21,661 nucleotides of DNA. It comes from SIG607 sp045646245 (lineage in GTDB: Bacteria > Bacillota > Clostridia > Oscillospirales > Acutalibacteraceae). Of the stretch, positions 8,706-16,821 are shown piece after piece. A program made the position numbers and the translations under genes. The DNA lies in the NCBI GenBank assembly GCA_045646245.1, contig JAZRKJ010000004.1, positions 1 through 21,661 on the forward strand, given 5' to 3'. Each line of letters opens with the position of its first letter. Position 1 is the first letter of the stretch. A model generated the notes under the pieces. It had not been told where the DNA came from. It made no database searches and saw only the letters and a program-made list of their open reading frames with translations.

Positions 8706-10075
8706 TCATCAAAACCTGCAGGAGAAGTAAAGCGAGTATATCTGCCGTCCCAATGAAGTTCAACCGTACCTACTTCACCGTGACGGTTTTTAGCAACTAT
8801 ACATTCAGCCTTATTGGGGTCACCCTTTTCCTCTCCGTCTTTCTTTTCGCCATCGTAATACTTTTCTCTGTAAAGGAAAAGCACTATATCCGCATCCTGC
8901 TCAATTGAACCCGAATCACGAAGGTCTGCAAGCGCAGGTCTGTGAGACTGACCTTTAGATTCGGTACCACGGGAAAGCTGGGCGCAGACAATAAGCGGAA
9001 CCATAAGTTCTTTCGCCATAATTTTAAGGCTTCGGGTGATTTCAGAAATTTCCTGAACACGGTTATCGGTGTGACGTGCAGAGTGCATAAGACCCAAATA
9101 GTCCACAACAACCAAATCAATATCGCCTTTTCTTCTGAGTTTAGCCTTCATTTCGGGAACGGTAATGCCCGAAGATTCATCAAAATAAATTTCGGCTTCG
9201 CTTAAATTCGCCGCCGCTTGACCAAGGCGTGTCCATTCATCGGTATCCAGCTTACCGGTACGAAGTTTTTCACTTTTAATTGCCGCTTCGCCGGAAAGCA
9301 TACGCTGAGCAAGTTGGTCGCGGGTCATTTCAAGTGAGAAGAAAGCAACCTTCTTGCCTGCATTTATTGCAACATTACGTACAATATTAAGAGCAAAAGA
9401 GGTTTTACCCATACCGGGACGGGCACCCAAAATAATAAGGTCGGACTTATTAAGACCTGTTATCATTTTATCAAGGCCCGAAATACCCGTGGGAATACCA
9501 ACGTAATTATCCCTTGTTTCGGGATTATTCATTTTAGAAAGCCTATCAAAGGTTTCATTTTCAATAACCGATTTAATATGTTCAAGTCCCGAAACGCTTC
9601 TGCCTTCTCTTATGGAATATATTTCCTGTTCCGCGTTATCAAGAAGTTTTCCCGCATCCATAGCGCTTTCGGTAGCATCGTTAATTATTTTTCTTGATGC
9701 AACAATAAGGGCTCTGGCGTAATAACGGTCACGCACTATTGAAACGTAAGAAAGCACGTTAGCGCTTGAAGATACGCTTTGAACAAGGTCGGTAAGATAA
9801 TTCTTTCCGCCCGCTTTTTCAAAAACGCCGTCTTTTTTAAGTTTATCCAATAAGGTTACGAAATCTATACGCAGATTATCGTTAGTCATACCCACAAGAG
9901 TTTTGTAAATCAGCTTGTGTTGATTTAAGTAGAAGTATTCCTCTTTAACTCTGGTAATAACGTCATTGATACAAGCAGGGTCTATCATTATAGAACCCAA
10001 AACCGCCTGCTCTGCGTCAATATCATAAGGCAACCCTGCCCCGTCAATATCGAGAAACTGTCTTTCGTCAGCCAT
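8702..10075 (-). CDS. dnaB: Replicative DNA helicase DnaB
   Basis: This 457-residue hexameric helicase unwinds DNA at the replication fork. The N-terminal helical domain (about 15-115) starts with PYDIDAEQAVLGSIM. The RecA-like C-terminal domain has Walker A GARPGMGKT (217-225), the catalytic Glu in FFSLEM (about 249), Walker B LVVVDYLGLM (321-330) and a late arginine-finger region SGSIEQDAD...YREKYY. The length is normal and no intein is present. It follows rplI by 12 bases, an order seen in many Firmicutes. Its ribosome site GAGGA overlaps the rplI stop region. Confidence 0.97.
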   Translation of the reverse strand: MADERQFLDIDGAGLPYDIDAEQAVLGSIMIDPACINDVITRVKEEYFYLNQHKLIYKTLVGMTNDNLRIDFVTLLDKLKKDGVFEKAGGKNYLTDLVQSVSSSANVLSYVSIVRDRYYARALIVASRKIINDATESAMDAGKLLDNAEQEIYSIREGRSVSGLEHIKSVIENETFDRLSKMNNPETRDNYVGIPTGISGLDKMITGLNKSDLIILGARPGMGKTSFALNIVRNVAINAGKKVAFFSLEMTRDQLAQRMLSGEAAIKSEKLRTGKLDTDEWTRLGQAAANLSEAEIYFDESSGITVPEMKAKLRRKGDIDLVVVDYLGLMHSARHTDNRVQEISEITRSLKIMAKELMVPLIVCAQLSRGTESKGQSHRPALADLRDSGSIEQDADIVLFLYREKYYDGEKKDGEEKGDPNKAECIVAKNRHGEVGTVELHWDGRYTRFTSPAGFDE

Positions 10076-10087
10076 TTTAAAATTCCT

Positions 10088-10528
10088 CTATTCTTCTACC
10101 GCTACGGTAATTTTTGCGCTGATTCCTGTGTAGAGACGTATTTCTGCGGTGTATTCACCGAAATTCTTAATATCGGCAATATTGGTTTTCTTTTTATCAA
10201 TCGTCACACCGAAAGCTTTGTTAACTTCGGCGGCTACCTCCTTGGAAGTAACGGCACCGAAGAGCTTACCCTGAGAGCCTGCTTTGGCTTTTATAACAAT
10301 TTTTTGACCGTCAAGTTTTTTTGCAATAGCTTTGGCGGCGTCAATTTCTTCCTGCTTGTGGTGAGCAGCCGCAGATTCTCTGTTTTTAAGTTCGGACATA
10401 GCGGCGCTGTTAGCTTCTATTGCAAGATTTTTGGGGAAAAGGAAATTACGCGCGTAGCCGTCGGATACGTTTACAAGTTCTCCCTTTTTTCCCTGTCCTT
10501 TAACGTCGGCAGTTAAAATAACCTTCAT
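10088..10528 (-). CDS. rplI: 50S ribosomal protein L9
   Basis: This 146-residue protein begins MKVILTADVKGQGKKGELVNVSDGYARNFLFPKNLA, the N-terminal L9 domain that binds 23S rRNA. A long charged connecting helix (about 45-75) and the C-terminal domain with GKLFGAVTSKEVA complete the usual two-lobed shape. L9 reaches across the ribosome surface and helps maintain reading frame. The ribosome site GAAAGGAAG precedes the ATG. The gene is 15 bases after rnj, with no terminator between them. Confidence 0.97.
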   Translation of the reverse strand: MKVILTADVKGQGKKGELVNVSDGYARNFLFPKNLAIEANSAAMSELKNRESAAAHHKQEEIDAAKAIAKKLDGQKIVIKAKAGSQGKLFGAVTSKEVAAEVNKAFGVTIDKKKTNIADIKNFGEYTAEIRLYTGISAKITVAVEE

Positions 10529-10543
10529 TTTTTATCTTCCTTT

Positions 10544-12433
10544 CTAAATTTCCATAACTATGGGTAAAACAATGGGGCCTCTTCCGGTACGTTCGCGGAT
10601 AAACCTTGTTAAACCGTCGCGCAGTTTAATTTTTATACTGTTCCAGTCCATAGTGCCCGATAAATAACATTTTTCCAGTATATCGCAAGCAAATTCATTC
10701 ATATCTGACATAAGCTCTTCCGATTCTTTTACGTATACGAAACCGCGGGAAATAACTTCAGGACCCGCCGCAACTTCACCCGTTACCGAATCAATGGTAA
10801 CGGCTACGATAATAATACCGTCATCCGCAAGATGAATACGGTCTTTAAGAACCACGTTGCCAACGTCACCAACACCCAGACCGTCTACAAGAAGCCTGCC
10901 TGCGGGCACGTTTCCGGTAACTTTGATACCGTGTGAAGAAATCTCAACAACGTTACCTATATCGGCAATTATACAGTTTTTCTTATCTACTCCTACCGCA
11001 GTTGCAAGTTCCACGTTGTGTACAAGGTGCTTTTGTTCACCGTGTACGGGAATAAAATATCGGGGAGAAATGATGCCGGTCATAAGCTTAAGCTCTTCTT
11101 GACAGGCGTGGCCCGAAACGTGAACGTCGTACATTTTTTCATATACCACGTTAGCACCGCGGCGCATAAGTTCGTTAACAACGTTACCGACTGTTTTTTC
11201 ATTACCGGGAATGGGTGTTGCCGAAATAATAATCATATCTCCGGGAACAAGCTCTAACTGTCGATGCTCATTAAACGCCATACGGTGAAGCGCCGAAAGA
11301 GGTTCGCCCTGACTTCCTGTTGTAACAATAACTAACTGTTCGGGCGTATAATTCTTAATAGAACCAATATCAATAAGCAGATTATCAGGTAAATGCAAAT
11401 ACCCGAGCTCCGCTGCAATATTAACCACGTTTTCCATACTTCTTCCCGAAACAGCAACCTTTCTTCCGCACTTTTGCGCTTCGTAGATAATCTGCTGAAT
11501 ACGGTGGATATTAGAGGAAAAAGTAGCAACGATTATACGGTGCTTACCCGCTCTTCTAAACAGAGTTGCAAAGGACTCCCCTACTATTTTTTCACTTGCG
11601 GTAAAGCCGCCGCGTTCAGCGTTAGTAGATTCGCAAAGAAGAGCAAGCACCCCTTCTTTGCCAAGCTCCGCAAAACGCGCAATATCAATTACGTCACCGT
11701 CAACGGGGGTGGTATCAATTTTAAAGTCACCCGTTTGAATAATAGTACCCGCGCCGCACTTTATTGCAAGAGCAACTGCGTCGGGAATTGAATGGTTCAC
11801 GTGAATAAGTTCTACCGCAAACTTACCCAGCTTTACAATGTCACCGGGTTTTGCTACGTTAAGCTTTGCAGAGGAAAGCAACCCGTGTTCCTTAAGTTTT
11901 CCTTCAACAAGTCCTAAGGTTAACCTTGTACCGTAAATGGGAACGTTGAAATTTTTAAGCAAATACGGTATTGCTCCAATATGGTCTTCATGACCGTGAG
12001 TAAGCACCATACCCTTAATTTTATCTTTATTTTCAATGATGTAGGTAAAATCAGGGATTATTATATCAACACCAGGAGTAGATTCATCGGGAAAACTCAT
12101 TCCGCAATCTACAATAAACATATCACCGTCATATTCGTAAAGGGTAATATTTTTACCGATTTCACCAATACCGCCCAAAGGAATTATACGTACGGGCTTT
12201 TTTGAAACAGCCGATTCCTTTTTACGAAAATTGTTTGTTACAGCGGTTTTTTTAGGATAACCGTTTTTAGAGGTGGGCTTCTTTTCAAACTTCACTTCCG
12301 GTTTTCCGGAATACTTTTTCTTGAGTTTAGAAGAATCTTTCTTATTACTCAAAGAATTCTTTCTTGATTTAGCGGCTTTGCCCGTTTCCGCTTTGCGGCG
12401 CTTCTTTTCCTGCGTCGCTTTTTCTTGACTCAT
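10544..12433 (-). CDS. rnj: Ribonuclease J
   Basis: This 629-residue endo/5'-exoribonuclease acts in mRNA decay and rRNA maturation. The core starts near residue 81 (VRIIPLGGIGEIGKNIT). The metal motif HGHEDH is at 146-151, followed by NHSIPDAV, TGDFKID, the beta-CASP segment ATFSSNIHRI, TGSQGE, and HVSGHA with the late PVHGEQKH. The C-terminal domain is complete. The first ~79 residues are very rich in Lys, Ser and Glu, look disordered, and are absent from the 555-residue Bacillus RNase J1; they may bind RNA or partner proteins. It is the first gene of the five-gene operon and has a perfect AGGAGG ribosome site. Confidence 0.96.
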   Translation of the reverse strand: MSQEKATQEKKRRKAETGKAAKSRKNSLSNKKDSSKLKKKYSGKPEVKFEKKPTSKNGYPKKTAVTNNFRKKESAVSKKPVRIIPLGGIGEIGKNITLYEYDGDMFIVDCGMSFPDESTPGVDIIIPDFTYIIENKDKIKGMVLTHGHEDHIGAIPYLLKNFNVPIYGTRLTLGLVEGKLKEHGLLSSAKLNVAKPGDIVKLGKFAVELIHVNHSIPDAVALAIKCGAGTIIQTGDFKIDTTPVDGDVIDIARFAELGKEGVLALLCESTNAERGGFTASEKIVGESFATLFRRAGKHRIIVATFSSNIHRIQQIIYEAQKCGRKVAVSGRSMENVVNIAAELGYLHLPDNLLIDIGSIKNYTPEQLVIVTTGSQGEPLSALHRMAFNEHRQLELVPGDMIIISATPIPGNEKTVGNVVNELMRRGANVVYEKMYDVHVSGHACQEELKLMTGIISPRYFIPVHGEQKHLVHNVELATAVGVDKKNCIIADIGNVVEISSHGIKVTGNVPAGRLLVDGLGVGDVGNVVLKDRIHLADDGIIIVAVTIDSVTGEVAAGPEVISRGFVYVKESEELMSDMNEFACDILEKCYLSGTMDWNSIKIKLRDGLTRFIRERTGRGPIVLPIVMEI

Positions 12434-12545
12434 TTAATGTCCTCCTATTAAAATTTTGTATATTAAGTCAGCTACTAAAACTCAGTAAAAGACTGATTCG
12501 GCAACAATAACCCATAATATCCCATAATAGAGTATAGATACATTT

Positions 12546-12574
12546 ATATTATTATATTTTGGCGAATATGTCAA
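12546..12574 (-). promoter_or_regulatory. Strong promoter of the rnj-ftsH operon, with ~105-nt leader
   Basis: Minus strand: perfect TTGACA (12574-12569), 17 nt, TAATAT (12551-12546). The leader, about 12,540 to 12,434, holds two direct copies of TATTATGGG and a small TCAGT/ACTGA hairpin before AGGAGG. No other promoter is obvious inside the operon. Confidence 0.8.
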
Positions 12575-12603
12575 GCCGATTAAATATATTATGAACAGAT
12601 TTT

Positions 12604-12638
12604 AAAAAAAATAACCGTGCTGTTAAGCACGGTTATTT
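12604..12638 (-). terminator. Terminator of the small lipoprotein gene
   Basis: A perfect 12-bp stem (12609-12620 with 12627-12638), loop TGTTAA, is followed on the minus strand by seven T. Confidence 0.92.
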
Positions 12639-12654
12639 ATCAATGAATCAACTA

Positions 12655-13110
12655 TTATTCAATAACGATAGGATCGAGAACGATTTCAGCCATTCCTCTG
12701 TTCTGGTATACTTCGCCTGCCATCTTCTTAACGATTACGAAGTCAAGAGAAGTACCGCAAACGAGTTCGGAGAAAGCATCGTTTTCGCCGCTGTAACCAA
12801 CAACGGTTGCGCCGTAATGGTAAGCAATTTTTTCACCGTCGCCGCCGTAAGCAATACCAACGGGATGTCCGGCAATATCTTTTATAGAACTAAGGGTAAG
12901 GGTGCTGCCCTTCTTAACGCAAACAACGTACTGATCCACACCTTCAAGAACAAGGGGCTCCTTTGATTCGTTTTCCTCAGGATCTTCTTCACCGGTAACG
13001 ATAGAAGGAGTAGAGCTGGGTTTGTCGTCATCTTTGTCAGAACCGCCGCCACAAGCAACGAGGCTGAACATCATAAGTACTGCCAAAAGTAAAGCTAAAA
13101 GTTTTTTCAT
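12655..13110 (-). CDS. Small lipoprotein with a solute-binding-like half domain
   Basis: This 151-residue protein has a clear lipoprotein signal peptide, with a hydrophobic stretch at 4-18, LVAC and acylated Cys20. It is therefore expected on the outer face of the membrane. A Gly/Asp/Ser/Glu-rich linker (21-50) follows. Residues ~60-140 (SSIKDIAGHPVGIAYGGDG, then GYSGENDAFSELVCGTSLDFVIVKK) resemble the second lobe of family-3 extracellular solute-binding proteins. The first lobe is missing and no transporter genes are near. It has its own promoter and terminator. It may be a stand-alone half domain or a decayed binding protein; the function is unknown. Confidence 0.8.
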   Translation of the reverse strand: MKKLLALLLAVLMMFSLVACGGGSDKDDDKPSSTPSIVTGEEDPEENESKEPLVLEGVDQYVVCVKKGSTLTLSSIKDIAGHPVGIAYGGDGEKIAYHYGATVVGYSGENDAFSELVCGTSLDFVIVKKMAGEVYQNRGMAEIVLDPIVIE

Positions 13111-13160
13111 TTTGTTTTCACCTTTCTGAACGTAAAGTAAGTTTCTATAACTTCAAGGTA

Positions 13161-13189
13161 ATTATATACTAAACCTTAATATTTTTCAA
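13161..13189 (-). promoter_or_regulatory. Near-consensus promoter for the small lipoprotein gene
   Basis: Minus strand: TTGAAA (13189-13184), 17 nt, perfect TATAAT (13166-13161). The ribosome site GAAAGGTG precedes the ATG at 13110. No terminator is seen after the malic enzyme gene, so read-through is also possible. Confidence 0.8.
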
Positions 13190-13199
13190 CTGTTTTTTA

Positions 13200-14372
13200 T
13201 CAGATTCGTGCAACTCCCGTTTTACGCGCTGCTTCAGCAACCTTTTCAGCTACGGTTTTACCGATTCTTTCATCAAATGCAAAGGGCATAATGTATTCTT
13301 CATTAAGCTCTTCGTCGCTTACAAGAGAAGCAATAGCGAGAGAAGCTGCCATTTGCATTTCTTCGTTAATATCGCTGGCTCTTACATCCAAAGCACCACG
13401 GAAAATACCGGGGAACGCCATAACGTTGTTAATTTGGTTGGGGAAGTCGGAACGTCCGGTACCAACAACTCTTGCGCCTGCTTTCTTTGCAAGGTCGGGC
13501 ATAATTTCGGGAACGGGGTTTGCCATGGGGAATACAACAGCGTCGCTGTTCATAGACTTAATCATTTCTTCACTTACAACACCGGGGGCGGAAACACCTA
13601 TAAATACGTCTGCGCCCTTCATTGCGTCAGCAAGTGTACCTGTCATTTTTTCCTTGTTGGTAACCTTGCTCATTTCGGCCTGAGCAGGGTTAAGTTGGCT
13701 ATCCCCTTCTACTATAATACCGAAACGGTCAACCATAGTAAGGTTCTTAACGCCAAGCTTTAATAAATGCTTACCAATAGCAATACCTGCAGAGCCGGCG
13801 CCGTTAATAACGCATTTAATTTCACCGATTTCCTTTTTGGTAAGACGGAGAGCGTTAAGGAGCGCGGCGCCAACAACAACGGCAGTACCGTGTTGGTCGT
13901 CGTGGAATACGGGAATATCACAAATTTCCTTTAACTTCTTTTCGATTTCAAAGCACCTTGGAGCGGCAATATCTTCAAGATTAATACCGCCGAAAGAACC
14001 GGAGATAAGATAAATGGTTCTGACAATTTCATCAACATCTTTACTTCTTACGCAAAGAGGGAAAGCGTCAACGTCGGCAAACTCTTTAAAAAGTACGCAC
14101 TTGCCTTCCATAACCGGCATACCTGCTTCGGGGCCGATATCACCAAGGCCGAGAACGGCGGTACCGTCGGTAATAACGGCAACCATATTCCATCTTCTGG
14201 TAAGTTCAAAGGACTTGTTGTAATCCTTGTTTATTTCAAGGCAAGGCTCGGCAACACCGGGGGTGTACGCAACTGAAAGCTGTTCCTTGTTTGTAACGGG
14301 GGTACGGGAGGTAACCTCTATTTTACCCTTCCATTCATAATGCTGTTTTAATGCTTTTTCTTTAATATCCAT
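13200..14372 (-). CDS. NAD(P)-dependent malic enzyme
   Basis: This 390-residue cytosolic enzyme decarboxylates malate to pyruvate, reducing NAD(P). It has VAYTPGVAEPC with the catalytic Tyr (about 36), the catalytic Lys in MEGKCVLFK (about 91), the metal/substrate motif FHDDQHGT (156-163), the dinucleotide-binding NGAGSAGIA (about 190-198) and MANPVPEI. It is the short form without the C-terminal phosphotransacetylase-like domain. A GTG three codons upstream (14381) is part of the AGGTGAT ribosome site, so the ATG at 14372 is taken as the start. It follows the malate/lactate dehydrogenase gene by 15 bases, forming one operon for malate-pyruvate exchange. Confidence 0.95.
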   Translation of the reverse strand: MDIKEKALKQHYEWKGKIEVTSRTPVTNKEQLSVAYTPGVAEPCLEINKDYNKSFELTRRWNMVAVITDGTAVLGLGDIGPEAGMPVMEGKCVLFKEFADVDAFPLCVRSKDVDEIVRTIYLISGSFGGINLEDIAAPRCFEIEKKLKEICDIPVFHDDQHGTAVVVGAALLNALRLTKKEIGEIKCVINGAGSAGIAIGKHLLKLGVKNLTMVDRFGIIVEGDSQLNPAQAEMSKVTNKEKMTGTLADAMKGADVFIGVSAPGVVSEEMIKSMNSDAVVFPMANPVPEIMPDLAKKAGARVVGTGRSDFPNQINNVMAFPGIFRGALDVRASDINEEMQMAASLAIASLVSDEELNEEYIMPFAFDERIGKTVAEKVAEAARKTGVARI

Positions 14373-14387
14373 TTTTATCACCTGTAA

Positions 14388-15512
14388 TTAGTTATATGAG
14401 CTCTCGGTAGAGTCTTCGAATTTAACGTCACCGAGATACTCTACGGGGTTAAGGCCCACGTAATTGCACATATCAAACATTTCTTTTACGGTATTGATAT
14501 TAACGTCAATTCCGTTTTCAAGCCTGTCGGCTTTAGCAAAAATTTCCTTTTCGCCGTGAGTATATATTCTTTCCTGACCTTCTGACTTAGGAGATTCACG
14601 AAGCTCTTTAAGGAAGGTAGAAAGATGCTCTTTAATTGCGTCAGGGTCACCGAACACCTTAGGGTCAATAGCAATAAAGCCGTGGCAAGTACCGCCTTTT
14701 CCGCCGATATGGGTATGGTTAGAAGTAAGCCCCATAGAAATAATAGAGCAGAATATTTCACAGAACATACCGTAACCGTAACCCTTGTGGCTACCGGTTT
14801 GTTCGGTTTCACCGCCGAGCGGCATAATTCCGCCGCCGTTTTTAGCAACAATGTTCTTAAGCACGTCGGAGGCATCAGAGGAGCCCTTGCCCTTTGCATC
14901 CAGTGCCCAACCGTCGGGAAGGGGTTTGTTTAACTTATTATAAATTTCAAGCTTACCTCTGGTAACAACGGTGGTGGAAGCATCGAAGAAGAAATCATAA
15001 GGTTCTGCAGGCATTGCAACGGCAATAGGGTTACTTCCCAGCATAGCAAGTCTGCCAAAGGTAGGTACCATTATAGCTTCGCTGTTAGTCATAGCCATAC
15101 CTAAAAGTCCTGCATCGCAAGCCATTTTTGCGTAATATCCCGCAATACCAAAGTGGTTGGAATTCCTTACGGTTACAATAGCCATACCGGTTTTCTTTGC
15201 CTTTTCAATAGCAATGCTCATAGCCTTGTGAGCAATAAGCTGACCCATACCGTCGTTTCCTTCAATTACGGCAGAAACGGGAGTTTCGAATACAACCTCG
15301 GGCTTAGCTTCAATTTTAATGAGCCCCTTTTCAATACCCTTGTGGTAACGGGCAAGTCTCTGCATACCGTGAGATTCAATTCCGTAAAGGTCGGAAAGGA
15401 GAAGAACATCAGTAATAATGCGGCTTTCATCCTCTTTAAAACCAAATTTGTTGAAACAGTCAATACAGAACTTTTCAAGTTCCTTATAACTGTATCTTAT
15501 GTAGTTTGACAT
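14388..15512 (-). CDS. Type-2 malate/L-lactate dehydrogenase (Ldh_2 family)
   Basis: The protein has 374 residues. GIESHGMQRLARY and the nucleotide/substrate segment VRNSNHFGIAGYYA, then GSNPIAVAMP and a late GGKGGTCHGFIAIDP, are hallmarks of the YlbC/AllD/MdlD-like NAD(P)-dependent oxidoreductases. These are unrelated to classical LDH. Members act on malate, sulfolactate, ureidoglycolate or diketogulonate. The malic enzyme gene directly downstream argues for malate, but this is inference. The earlier GTG at 15521 lies in the ribosome site AGGGGTG, so the ATG at 15512 is preferred. It is the first gene of the operon. Confidence 0.92.
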   Translation of the reverse strand: MSNYIRYSYKELEKFCIDCFNKFGFKEDESRIITDVLLLSDLYGIESHGMQRLARYHKGIEKGLIKIEAKPEVVFETPVSAVIEGNDGMGQLIAHKAMSIAIEKAKKTGMAIVTVRNSNHFGIAGYYAKMACDAGLLGMAMTNSEAIMVPTFGRLAMLGSNPIAVAMPAEPYDFFFDASTTVVTRGKLEIYNKLNKPLPDGWALDAKGKGSSDASDVLKNIVAKNGGGIMPLGGETEQTGSHKGYGYGMFCEIFCSIISMGLTSNHTHIGGKGGTCHGFIAIDPKVFGDPDAIKEHLSTFLKELRESPKSEGQERIYTHGEKEIFAKADRLENGIDVNINTVKEMFDMCNYVGLNPVEYLGDVKFEDSTESSYN

Positions 15513-15545
15513 AGTGGTCACCCCTAAAATAAATCATTCGAACAC

Positions 15546-15574
15546 ATTATACCACTTTGTGAAAAATTTTTCCA
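15546..15574 (-). promoter_or_regulatory. Promoter of the malate operon with palindrome over the -35
   Basis: Minus strand: TGGAAA (15574-15569), 17 nt, perfect TATAAT (15551-15546). A perfect palindrome GAAAAATTTTTC (15561-15572) overlaps the weak -35 and is extended by TTGT on one side. This suggests a repressor site. Confidence 0.65.
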
Positions 15575-15645
15575 CCCCTAAAACGTAATATTATTGCAAT
15601 TTTTTTCCCTTATTTTACTTAAAAATATGCAAAACAAGATTTTTC

Positions 15646-15674
15646 TTGCCTTTGTATTTTATCTATGCTAAAAT
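15646..15674 (+). promoter_or_regulatory. Extended -10 promoter of the HAD gene
   Basis: TTGCCT (15646-15651), 17 nt, TAAAAT (15669-15674) preceded by TGC. The TTG that could be read as a start codon of a longer frame is in fact the -35. Confidence 0.75.
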
Positions 15675-15690
15675 AGTACGCGGTGATTTT

Positions 15691-16329
15691 ATGCTCAGCG
15701 TAATTTTCGATATGGACGGAACCCTATTAGATACTCAAAGAATCTGTATTCCTGCCTGGGAATACGCAGGCAGGCTTCAAAACGTAACCGGAATGGGCGG
15801 TTGTATAGAAAAGGTGTGCGGTATGAACGAAGTAGGTTGGACCGCGCATATAGTAGATAACTACCCTACCCTGAACGTTTCCAAATTCAAAGAAGACTAC
15901 CGCGGATACATAAAGCAAAACGGTACGATTAAGTTTATGCCGGGCGCTGAAGAGCTTATGCAATTTCTAAAAGAAAAAGGTATAAAGGTTGCTCTCGCTT
16001 CGGGAACACGCAAAGCCACGGTGTTAAGCCATTTAAAAAAGCTTAACTGCGAAGATTATTTCGACGCAATAGTCGGCGGCGATGAAATTAAAAACGGCAA
16101 ACCCGCTCCTGATATCTTTTTGAAAGCAGCAGCTTTAATCGGTGCAAAGCCCGAAGAATGTATTGTTTTTGAAGATTCCGCCAACGGCATAAGATCAGCA
16201 GTTAACGCCGGAATGAAATGTATAGGAATTCCCGACGTAGCAAAATTCACCGAAGAAATCAAAGACCTTCTTTTCGCCGAGCTTAACAACTTAAGCGAAG
16301 CAACAGAAGTTTTGAATAAATATTTATAA
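15691..16329 (+). CDS. HAD-superfamily phosphatase/phosphoglucomutase-like
   Basis: This 212-residue cytosolic hydrolase has motif I DMDGT at residues 7-11, where the first Asp is the nucleophile. Motif II is ASGT, motif III is the Lys in NGKPAPD, and motif IV is EDS. A helical cap (about 17-90) puts it in the beta-phosphoglucomutase/phosphoglycolate phosphatase subfamily; the substrate cannot be told. The ATG at 15691 has CGGTGAT 4 bases upstream and is preceded by the promoter, so longer frames are rejected. It forms an operon with the zinc-ribbon membrane protein 11 bases downstream. Confidence 0.9.
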   Translation: MLSVIFDMDGTLLDTQRICIPAWEYAGRLQNVTGMGGCIEKVCGMNEVGWTAHIVDNYPTLNVSKFKEDYRGYIKQNGTIKFMPGAEELMQFLKEKGIKVALASGTRKATVLSHLKKLNCEDYFDAIVGGDEIKNGKPAPDIFLKAAALIGAKPEECIVFEDSANGIRSAVNAGMKCIGIPDVAKFTEEIKDLLFAELNNLSEATEVLNKYL

Positions 16330-16340
16330 GGAGAGTTTTT

Positions 16341-16796
16341 ATGTTTAAAAATATTGGTAAAAAAATTATGGTATTAACTACCGTACTTTGTATTATAGGT
16401 ATGGTACTTTCTTTATTGGTAGGCTTTTCGGTATTCTACGTTTTAGGGGACAAAACCAACAATATTGCCATTGCCGTTTTGGCAGGTATAGTTGTTGCCG
16501 TTTTGTACGCTTTCATTTGTTGGATTAGCTCCTTTACCGCCTACGGATACGGTAAGCTTATTGATAATACCGATAAGCTGGTAAAGGCGGTTGAGCAGCT
16601 AACCGCAAAAGCCGAAGAAAAGCCCGTTGCCGAATCTGCAGTTGTTAAAGAACATTCAGTTTCAGAGCCTACAGTTATTGAAGAACAACCCGCCAAAACC
16701 AACTGGACTTGCGAAAAATGCGGCGCATCGGTCAGCCCTGAACTGGACGAATGTCCCATTTGCAAAATTATGGAAAAACCCGAAGATAAAGAGTAA
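16341..16796 (+). CDS. Membrane protein with C-terminal zinc ribbon
   Basis: The protein has 151 residues. Two membrane helices (about 9-35 and 41-65) form a hairpin. A short coiled stretch (about 72-92), a Glu/Val/Pro-rich linker, and a zinc ribbon with CEKC (124-127) and CPIC (138-141) follow. With two helices, both ends should be cytoplasmic, so the zinc ribbon is inside the cell. Such proteins are common in Clostridia and have no firm function. The ribosome site AAGGAGAG is strong. It is co-transcribed with the HAD gene; whether they work together is unknown. Confidence 0.82.
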   Translation: MFKNIGKKIMVLTTVLCIIGMVLSLLVGFSVFYVLGDKTNNIAIAVLAGIVVAVLYAFICWISSFTAYGYGKLIDNTDKLVKAVEQLTAKAEEKPVAESAVVKEHSVSEPTVIEEQPAKTNWTCEKCGASVSPELDECPICKIMEKPEDKE

Positions 16797-16821
16797 TCGG
16801 GTAAATTCCCTTTTCCCTAAT

